From: Dehalococcoidia bacterium
GTDB lineage: Bacteria; Chloroflexota; Dehalococcoidia; E44-bin15
DNA length: 6,516 nucleotides
Assembly: GCA_004377275.1 (NCBI GenBank)
Contig: SOIC01000170.1
Coordinates: 1 to 6,516 of the forward strand
Direction of reading: 5' to 3'
A program made the translations under genes and the position numbers. The notes beneath the pieces are model-generated. The model was not told where the DNA came from. It saw only the letters and a list, made by a program, of their open reading frames with translations, and searched no databases. How positions within the stretch are numbered: the stretch's first letter is position 1; the number at the start of each line of letters is the position of its first letter. This document shows positions 1-4,643 of this stretch, piece after piece.

Positions 1-662
1 TTTTCGCCCTCGACGCGGCGCTTCATTATGTCGAAGGCTCCCATGTATTGCCGGTCAAGTAGCTCCTCCCTGATGTAGCTCTTGGCCTCCTCGAAATCCC
101 TTCCCGCCAGCCCCCACAGGATCAGCGAGCCATCGATGAGAGCGAGGGTCGGCCGCTCACCTGGGAGTTCCTGGGTGATTCTTGCCAGCGCCTGACACTC
201 CTCGACGCTTCGCTTCACCCCCAAAAGCGCTCCTTCGATAAGCTCCTCCCTGCCAGCGTGGTCGGTGAGCACCAGGTCATCGCCGAAGAAGAGAGAGGGC
301 TCGCTGGAAAGCAGGGCATCTGGGTTTTCCCCGTAGTGGAGGACTGCGCTGCCGATATTAATTAGGTAGCATCTCACCGAGCTGTGGCGGTCAACATCGA
401 TATGGGAGCCATCGGTGGCGAGGACGGTGAATTCTGAGGGGCAGGGTGGCGCTTCATAGTGCTGCGCCAGACCATCGATTAGGCCGGCAACCAGCCAGGA
501 GGTCTTGCTTGAGGCAATCTTCCGCTTCAGGGAAGCGACATCGGCGGCGTGAAGGAGCTCGAGGGCGCGCTCCAGGCGTTCCCCCCTCTCCTTTTCCTCC
601 GACTTGAGCTTCGCTGCCAGCCCTTCGATCTGGGCGGCCACCTGGCTGAGGTCTAGGGGCAT
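1..662 (-). CDS. nurA: NurA-domain DNA nuclease, N-terminal part (cut by window edge)
   Basis: The frame is open from an ATG at 660-662 to the left edge, giving 220 codons with no stop; the C-terminus is missing. Residues about 8-40 are a charged, probably helical segment. Two Asp-Gly-Ser motifs follow: TDGSHIDVDRH (D84) and LALIDGSLILWGL (D177). Paired DGS motifs of this kind are the signature of the NurA fold, where the two Asp residues bind the catalytic Mn2+; E154/E155 lie where a third acidic ligand is expected. NurA is a 5'-3' exonuclease and endonuclease that works with the HerA hexameric translocase in end resection of broken DNA. The start is supported by AGAGG at 668-672, five bases before the ATG. 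The gene follows the DUF3467 gene in the same direction after 102 bases. The family call is fairly firm; HerA partnership is inferred, because no herA is in view. The His-containing C-terminal part of the active site cannot be checked here. Confidence 0.8.
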   Translation of the reverse strand, partial: MPLDLSQVAAQIEGLAAKLKSEEKERGERLERALELLHAADVASLKRKIASSKTSWLVAGLIDGLAQHYEAPPCPSEFTVLATDGSHIDVDRHSSVRCYLINIGSAVLHYGENPDALLSSEPSLFFGDDLVLTDHAGREELIEGALLGVKRSVEECQALARITQELPGERPTLALIDGSLILWGLAGRDFEEAKSYIREELLDRQYMGAFDIMKRRVEGE

Positions 663-755
663 TTTCGCCTCTTTCGCCCTTTCTCAAAGGATTTTTTATT
701 AAAATGCGCCTCTCCCCGAGTTGAGGGTGGGAAGATAACACATCTTTATATTACG

Positions 756-785
756 AAAAAGCTGCTACCCCCGAAATTCAGGGGG
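756..785 (-). terminator. possible weak terminator or attenuator at the DUF3467 stop codon
   Basis: Read on the minus strand, CCCCC (785-781) and GGGGG (772-768) form a 5-bp GC stem around an 8-base loop, directly before the TAG stop at 767-765. A run of five T follows at 760-756. The T-run starts seven bases after the stem, which is far for a classical intrinsic terminator, and the stem lies in the last codons. It could partly separate the DUF3467 gene from the nuclease gene downstream, or be a chance product of the Gly/Pro codons. Confidence 0.25.
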
Positions 786-1082
786 CGACTTCCAGAATGC
801 CTCCCAATCTTCCAACCCAATGCCAAGACTGGAAAGGACCTTTGAGGGGACAGGGAACGAGATCCCTCCATCGCTCTCCATCTTTTTGATATGGCGGCAA
901 AGCATGAAGGCCACCATCTTGGCATGCTCGTAACTCATCCACACCCGCGCCACCGTTGAAGGCACCTTTCCCGGGCCGGGTTCAACAGGGCTTTTATTGA
1001 GGTTCATCAACACCCCATAGGGCCCTCCGCTGATCATGAACTGGTCGGAGTAAACTTCGGGGATCTCTTTCTCTTCGGGCAT
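765..1082 (-). CDS. DUF3467 family protein
   Basis: This is a complete 105-residue soluble protein with no membrane segment or signal peptide. Residues 10-69 match the DUF3467 pattern as I know it: an N-terminal VYSDQFMISGGPYGVLMNLN strand region, a Pro/Gly-rich loop (32-41), then R46-V-W-M-S-Y-E-H-A-K, leading into a helix (residues 53-68). The 'S-x-E-H-A-K' core is the family hallmark. A C-terminal extension of about 35 residues, with W93 and W97, goes beyond the usual core. The function of DUF3467 is unknown and I do not assign one. The start is fixed by a near-ideal AGGAGG (1088-1093), five bases before the ATG, and by a promoter just upstream. It precedes the NurA-like gene by 102 bases on the same strand, so co-transcription is possible, though a weak hairpin sits between them. 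Confidence 0.75.
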   Translation of the reverse strand: MPEEKEIPEVYSDQFMISGGPYGVLMNLNKSPVEPGPGKVPSTVARVWMSYEHAKMVAFMLCRHIKKMESDGGISFPVPSKVLSSLGIGLEDWEAFWKSPPEFRG

Positions 1083-1105
1083 ATTCTCCTCCTATTGGCA
1101 TCAGG

Positions 1106-1134
1106 AGTATAGCATAGCGACCTCATTGCGGCAA
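1106..1134 (-). promoter_or_regulatory. sigma-70-type promoter of the DUF3467 gene
   Basis: On the minus strand there is a -35 box TTGCCG (1134-1129; 4 of 6 consensus), exactly 17 bases of spacer, and a -10 box TATACT (1111-1106; 5 of 6). Transcription would start near 1099-1101, giving a leader of about 20 bases that contains the AGGAGG ribosome-binding site. Position, spacing and box quality all fit; no experimental support. Confidence 0.6.
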
Positions 1135-1139
1135 TCCGC

Positions 1140-1156
1140 TGTACTCGTCCAGTACA
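1140..1156. promoter_or_regulatory. 17-bp dyad upstream of the DUF3467 promoter (operator candidate)
   Basis: TGTACT and AGTACA form a perfect 6-bp inverted repeat with a 5-base spacer. It sits five bases upstream of the -35 box, a place typical for an activator site or a distal repressor site. No regulator can be named from the sequence. Confidence 0.35.
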
Positions 1157-1190
1157 TTAACGACACGTCACCGCTCGCCTGCTTTTACCT

Positions 1191-1222
1191 GTCATTGCGA
1201 GGAGCCTCAGCGACGAACCAAT
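1191..1222 (+). repeat. half copy of the GTCATTGCGAGGAGC intergenic repeat
   Basis: The first 15 bases, GTCATTGCGAGGAGC, are identical to the left arm of the complete element at 1451. The next bases (AGCGACG, then CAAT) follow it with a few changes. No matching right arm could be found, so this copy looks truncated or decayed. Short open frames across it are only read-through of the repeat. Confidence 0.7.
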
Positions 1223-1260
1223 ACCGGGAGTGGTAGAGGGGTGGACATTTAAAGGGAAGT

Positions 1261-1304
1261 CCCCCGATATGATCGGGGGCGGGAGTATCCCCGACTTGTC
1301 GGGG
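1261..1304. repeat. two adjacent perfect GC-rich palindromes
   Basis: CCCCCGAT (1261-1268) and ATCGGGGG (1272-1279) form an 8-bp perfect stem with a 3-base loop. Ten bases later, CCCCGAC (1289-1295) and GTCGGGG (1298-1304) form a 7-bp perfect stem, which in practice folds with a 4-base loop. Neither is followed by a T-run on either strand, so they are not ordinary intrinsic terminators. They resemble dispersed REP-like palindromes, and their DNA may form strong hairpins. Confidence 0.65.
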
Positions 1305-1370
1305 CAGAAAAACATTACAGGGCGGGTGGGTGGGAAATGATTGAATTGCCTCACATAAGGCTGGCAATGG

Positions 1371-1420
1371 GATTCTTCGCTACCCTTTCGCTTCGCTCAG
1401 GGCTTCGGCTCAGAATGACA
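1371..1420 (-). repeat. second intergenic repeat family (TGTCATTCTGAG type)
   Basis: Read on the minus strand this stretch begins TGTCATTCTGAGCCGAAG, continues through a GAGCGAAGCGAA core and ends GCGAAGAATC. I recall this as a common dispersed intergenic repeat in many environmental bacteria, including Dehalococcoidia. It contains an inner AGGG/CCCT pairing. It is related in style, but not in sequence, to the GTCATTGCGAGG element 30 bases away. Confidence 0.6.
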
Positions 1421-1450
1421 GAGGTATGGCTGTCGGCTTGCAACACAAAG

Positions 1451-1536
1451 GTCATTGCGAGGAGCGGAGCGACGTGGCAATCTAAGTGGTGTTCTGTCAT
1501 GAGACGTGGTGATTGCCGCGCTGCGCTCGCAATGAC
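1451..1536. repeat. complete 86-bp inverted-repeat element (MITE/REP-like)
   Basis: The left arm begins GTCATTGCGAGGAGCGGAGC and ends GGCAATC at 1482. The right arm (1511-1536), read in reverse, begins GTCATTGCGAGCGCAGCG and ends GGCAATC. The outer 11 bases and inner 7 bases of the arms pair perfectly, the middle is uneven, and about 28 bases separate the arms. There is no transposase and no obvious target-site duplication, so it would be a non-autonomous element or a dispersed palindromic repeat. Translating it gives the familiar 'VIARSGATWQS' and 'CRAALAMT' peptides of repeat-derived false ORFs. Confidence 0.75.
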
Positions 1537-1690
1537 AAGTGAAAGGAACCCTAGTAATGAGGAGAATGTATCACCTATCTATATAAGCGACATCATCCGC
1601 AATTGCCTGGTGGGGCAGGGTCTGATATCATTGTTTAACACCAAAGGTTTTTAAGCGAAAAACGCCGCGTCGATGGCGAGAAAGCAGCAA
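1537..1690. other. non-coding stretch between the repeats and the deacetylase promoter
   Basis: No gene, RNA or terminator is recognisable here. It is more AT-rich than its surroundings. The only structure I see is the sequence GCAATTGCCTG, present at 1599-1609 and again at 1687-1697, 88 bases apart, with the self-complementary core GCAATTGC. It may hold distal control elements for the deacetylase gene. Confidence 0.4.
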
Positions 1691-1694
1691 TTGC

Positions 1695-1723
1695 CTGAAC
1701 GGTAGAGTTTAGCACTCTATAAC
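1695..1723 (+). promoter_or_regulatory. candidate promoter of the deacetylase gene with overlapping dyad
   Basis: The -10-like box TATAAC is at 1718-1723 (5 of 6). With a 17-base spacer the -35 box would be CTGAAC (1695-1700), only 3 of 6. A perfect inverted repeat TAGAGT-N5-ACTCTA (1703-1719) fills the spacer and overlaps the first bases of the -10 box, where a repressor would block polymerase. The weak -35 box makes the promoter call tentative; the dyad itself is plain to see. Confidence 0.35.
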
Positions 1724-1744
1724 GTAGCATCGAGGCCGAAAAAA

Positions 1745-1750
1745 AGGAGG
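1745..1750 (+). promoter_or_regulatory. ribosome-binding site that fixes the GTG start of the deacetylase
   Basis: AGGAGG lies five bases before GTG at 1756. No ATG in this frame lies nearby upstream, and the first internal ATG (M39) would delete the first strand of the enzyme fold, so the GTG start is well supported. Confidence 0.85.
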
Positions 1751-1755
1751 GGGTT

Positions 1756-2790
1756 GTGAGCGTAGGATTGGTATATGACCCTATCTACCTGGAGCACGAT
1801 ACCGGGCCCCATGTGGAGGTCGCGTCACGGCTGGCAAAGACCGTGGAGCACCTGGAGCAGACCGGGATTATGAAGCAGCTTGTCCGGATTAGCCCCCGTG
1901 CCGCTACTATTGAAGAACTCTCCAAGGTGCACTCCCCCGGCTACATCTCTTATGTGGAGTCCTTCGCCCAGGGGGGCGGCGGTGCGCTCGATCCCGATAC
2001 CGTGGTCTCCCCCGCCTCCTACAATGCGGCACTTTACGCCGCCGGTGGCCTCATCGAGGCGGTTGATGCGGTGATGGCGGGGAAGGTAAAGAGCGCCTTC
2101 GCCCTGGTCAGGCCCCCGGGGCATCACGCCGTGCGCTGGGAGGCTATGGGGTTCTGCCTGTTCAACAACGTCGCCATCGCTGCCAGGCATGCTATGGACA
2201 AGCATCGGCTGGAGCGCATCCTGATCGCTGACTATGATGTCCACCATGGCAACGGGACCCAGGACGCCTTTTACAGTGATCCCCATGTCCTCTACTTTTC
2301 CACCCACCAGTACCCCTTTTACCCCGGGAGCGGTCGTGTCGAGGAGACCGGGGAAGGGAATGGTGAGGGGGCCACGGTGAATGTTCCCCTGCCTGCCTGG
2401 TGTGGCGATGAGGAATACCTGCGGGTGTATGATGAGGTGCTCGTACCGGTAGCGAGGCGCTTTCGGCCTCAGCTCATCCTGGTCTCCGCAGGCTATGACA
2501 CACACTGGCGCGACCAGATATCGCTGATGCAGTTAACCGTCACCGGATTCGCCCAGGTGGGGCGCATACTGAAAGGGCTGGCCGATGAGCTCTGCGATGA
2601 GCGGCTCGTATTCACTCTGGAGGGGGGCTACAACCTCGATGCGCTGGCATCATCGATAAGGGCAACCCTGGATGTGCTCCTCGGCAACCCCGATATCGTT
2701 GACCCCCTAGGCGAGCCTACACGGGCAAGCGGGGCACCGGATATTGAGGCACTTCTTCAGGCGGTAAAGGGTACTCACGGACTGGCCTAG
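1756..2790 (+). CDS. histone deacetylase family amidohydrolase (class II-like)
   Basis: This is a complete 344-residue zinc-dependent deacetylase, a usual length for bacterial single-domain members. Every active-site element is present: RPPGHHA with the His pair H123/H124, GFCLFNNVA (132-140), DYDVHHGNG with zinc ligands D161 and H163, the PFYPGSG loop (187-193), AGYD with zinc ligand D248, and LEGGYN with the catalytic Tyr Y292. The GFC-FNN and LEGGYN forms resemble class II/HDAH-type enzymes more than class I. There is no signal peptide, so it should be cytoplasmic. Bacterial relatives deacetylate acetyl-lysine (AcuC acting on acetyl-CoA synthetase) or acetylated polyamines; the sequence alone does not decide the substrate, and no acs or acetyltransferase gene is adjacent. 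It is transcribed alone, divergent from the DUF3467 gene, and ends tail to tail with the metal-transporter gene, their stop codons sharing CTAG. Confidence 0.93.
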   Translation: MSVGLVYDPIYLEHDTGPHVEVASRLAKTVEHLEQTGIMKQLVRISPRAATIEELSKVHSPGYISYVESFAQGGGGALDPDTVVSPASYNAALYAAGGLIEAVDAVMAGKVKSAFALVRPPGHHAVRWEAMGFCLFNNVAIAARHAMDKHRLERILIADYDVHHGNGTQDAFYSDPHVLYFSTHQYPFYPGSGRVEETGEGNGEGATVNVPLPAWCGDEEYLRVYDEVLVPVARRFRPQLILVSAGYDTHWRDQISLMQLTVTGFAQVGRILKGLADELCDERLVFTLEGGYNLDALASSIRATLDVLLGNPDIVDPLGEPTRASGAPDIEALLQAVKGTHGLA

Positions 2791-3704
2791 GGCCCTGGCG
2801 TTCTCTGGTCCAGGGGGCAGTTATCGGGGCAACTATCGCACTCCCTATCGCATGGTTCGACATGGATCGTCACGCAGGCATTGGGAAGCTTCGACTTGAT
2901 GTCCTCCTCCAGGTGGTCACATAGATTGTGTGCCCTCTCTACGCTGGCATCTCTGGCCATTATCATGTGTAGCTCAATGTAGCGCTCGCTTCCCGCCTTT
3001 CGGGTGCGCAGACTGTGAAAGCCCACCAGCTCCCCCATATGCTCTCTCATGGTGGATTCTATCAGCGCCTCCTCATCCTCGGGCAGCTTGACATCGATGA
3101 GGTGGGGGAATGATTTCCTTACCACGTCATATGCCGTTTTCAGTATAAATAGAGCCACACCGATAGCAATGATGGGATCGAGAATATTGAGCCCGCTTAT
3201 GCGCACTGCCACCAACCCGGCTAAAACCCCTAACGCGGTGTAGACATCGGTGGCTAAATTTCGAGCGTTTGCCTCCAGCGCTGCCGAGTCTGTTTTTCTG
3301 GCTACCCGGAGCAGGTGGCGGGAAACGATGATGCTGACCACTATGCAGACCGCCATCACCACGATCCCTGCGGTCACATACTCAATGTCCGCTCCCACTA
3401 CGATTCTGGTTACCGCTTGGTAGAAGATGAAGGCGGCAGCAGCAAAGATCAGCCCACCCTGCACCACACCGCTGATACTCTCCGCCTTCCCATGGCCAAA
3501 GGGATGCTCCCTATCGGCTGGCTTGCCTGCGAATCGCAGGCTGAAGAAGGTGACTAATGAGGCGAAAAGGTCAAGCAGGCTGTCTATAGCCTGAGCAATG
3601 ATGCTAACGCTGCCACTAATTATGCCTACTGCTATCTTAAGCAGGCTCAGCAAAGCAACGGTGCCAATAGAAAGCCCAGCGGCGCCGGTTTTGGTGTGGA
3701 ACAT
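2787..3704 (-). CDS. cation diffusion facilitator (CDF) metal exporter with Cys-rich tail
   Basis: This complete 305-residue inner-membrane protein has six predicted membrane segments (about 11-31, 33-57, 82-103, 110-130, 156-170, 172-192) and a cytoplasmic ferredoxin-like dimer domain (about 205-284). CDF proteins exchange divalent metal for protons. The transport site is D41-x3-D45 in segment 2 and N149-x3-D153 in or before segment 5; the family loop HPFGHGKAES (67-76) is intact. Zinc exporters usually have His at the N149 position, while Asn/Asp types are linked to Mn or Fe, so Mn2+/Fe2+ export is my inference. The tail after H281-V-E283-P carries C285, C289, C292 and C296 (CX3CX2CX3C), a possible extra metal site or sensor. 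The ATG lies three bases after the secF stop, with GGTGA as ribosome-binding site, so translation is probably coupled to secF. The exact metal is unproven. Confidence 0.9.
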   Translation of the reverse strand: MFHTKTGAAGLSIGTVALLSLLKIAVGIISGSVSIIAQAIDSLLDLFASLVTFFSLRFAGKPADREHPFGHGKAESISGVVQGGLIFAAAAFIFYQAVTRIVVGADIEYVTAGIVVMAVCIVVSIIVSRHLLRVARKTDSAALEANARNLATDVYTALGVLAGLVAVRISGLNILDPIIAIGVALFILKTAYDVVRKSFPHLIDVKLPEDEEALIESTMREHMGELVGFHSLRTRKAGSERYIELHMIMARDASVERAHNLCDHLEEDIKSKLPNACVTIHVEPCDRECDSCPDNCPLDQRTPGP

Positions 3705-3707
3705 GTA

Positions 3708-4634
3708 TCACCCCCCGGCGGGTGCGCGCTTGGGGATTACGCGCCGGAAAAACCTGCTAAAGGTCCCGCTTTCCCACACGACAAGCAGCTGGCTGGCAAT
3801 GCAGATGGAGCTGTAGGTGCCGGTGATCACTCCGATTATGAGGACCAGGACGAAGTTATGGATGGTTGCCCCGCCCAAGAGGAGCAAAGCCAGCAGGACA
3901 AACAGGGTGGTTATGCTGGTGTTAAGGGAACGCCCCAGCGTTTCCATAATGCTGTGGTTGACCGTGGTCTCAAGGGGGCTCCCCGGGCTCTTGATCATAT
4001 TCTCCCGGATGCGGTCGAAGACCACGATGGTGTCATTCACGCTGTAGCCGATTACGGTGAGCACACCGACGATGAACATGGCGTTGATCTCTATATCGAA
4101 GAACACGCCCAGCACGGCGAAGACGCCGAGCACAATGAGTACATCGTGGACCAAAGCCACGATGGCGGCAACCCCGAAATGGAAAGGCTTCATCACCCTA
4201 CGGAAGGCCCAGGTAACGTAGAGCAGGATGCCGATGGCAGCTATGGAAACGGCGATGGCGGCATCCCCCTCGATCTCGCTGGCGATGCTTCCCGAAACGG
4301 CATATATGTCTATAATAGTAAGCGGTCCTAACCTCTCAGTCAGGGTATCCTCTATCACAGCCACATCTTCGTCTGATAGCTCTGTTGTGCGGACGATAAA
4401 GGCTTCGGCATCCTCGCTCCACTGAATGATGGCGTCATCGTGCCCCAGATCTGCCAGCTCCGCGCGGAGATCCCCCTGAGCCACCTCCTGCTCGAAGCTT
4501 ATAGTCATCATCGTGCCGCCGGTGAACTCTATACCCCTCTGGAGACCGGCGGAGAGCAGGAAAATGACCCCGATGAGGATAATGATCCCCGAGAAGCGGA
4601 AATACCATTTTCTCTTGCCCACAAAATCAATCAT
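3708..4634 (-). CDS. secF: protein translocase subunit SecF
   Basis: A complete 308-residue SecF, normal in length for a stand-alone subunit. With SecD it forms the proton-driven complex that helps release and pull preproteins on the outer side of SecYEG. Segment 1 (14-31) leads into GIEFTGGT (34-41), which opens the small P4 periplasmic domain (to about 122). Five more membrane segments follow. Conserved signatures are LVHDVLIVLG (161-170), VIGYSVNDTIVVFDRIREN (194-212), where D201 should be the proton-relay Asp, and R235 ahead of the LNTSITT motif. The start lies nine bases after the secD stop, with a modest GAGAG ribosome-binding site, so the two subunits should be made together. The end is three bases before the CDF transporter. 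Nothing is broken; the basic C-terminus (RFFRRVIPKR) is typical. Confidence 0.96.
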   Translation of the reverse strand: MIDFVGKRKWYFRFSGIIILIGVIFLLSAGLQRGIEFTGGTMMTISFEQEVAQGDLRAELADLGHDDAIIQWSEDAEAFIVRTTELSDEDVAVIEDTLTERLGPLTIIDIYAVSGSIASEIEGDAAIAVSIAAIGILLYVTWAFRRVMKPFHFGVAAIVALVHDVLIVLGVFAVLGVFFDIEINAMFIVGVLTVIGYSVNDTIVVFDRIRENMIKSPGSPLETTVNHSIMETLGRSLNTSITTLFVLLALLLLGGATIHNFVLVLIIGVITGTYSSICIASQLLVVWESGTFSRFFRRVIPKRAPAGG

Positions 4635-4643
4635 TATCGTCTC

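Noticed and set aside
678..695. CCTTT-CTC-AAAGG hairpin followed by T-rich sequence on the plus strand
   Set aside because: No plus-strand gene ends here and the stem is only five weak pairs; on the minus strand, the direction of the genes, the T-run is on the wrong side.
454..741. Minus-strand open frame of 95 codons
   Set aside because: It overlaps the NurA-like gene in another frame, is rich in Arg/Gly/Pro, and has no family features. The NurA frame with its DGS motifs is the real one.
1157..1367. Two short minus-strand open frames
   Set aside because: They read through the GTCATTGCGAGG repeat and the GC palindromes; the APRNDR-like ending is typical of translated intergenic repeats.
1337..1654. 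Plus-strand open frame of 105 codons
   Set aside because: Its peptide contains VIARSGATWQS and CRAALAMT, which are translations of the repeat arms; no ribosome-binding site.
1709..1717. TTAGCACTC, identical to the left half of the CIRCE heat-shock operator
   Set aside because: The required GAGTGCTAA right half nine bases later is absent, so HrcA control is not supported.
1825..2505. Minus-strand open frame of 226 codons opposite the deacetylase
   Set aside because: Antisense shadow of a gene whose catalytic motifs are all intact; no recognisable domain.
3696..4331. Plus-strand open frame of 211 codons opposite secF
   Set aside because: Very acidic, His/Asp-rich antisense shadow of hydrophobic SecF codons.
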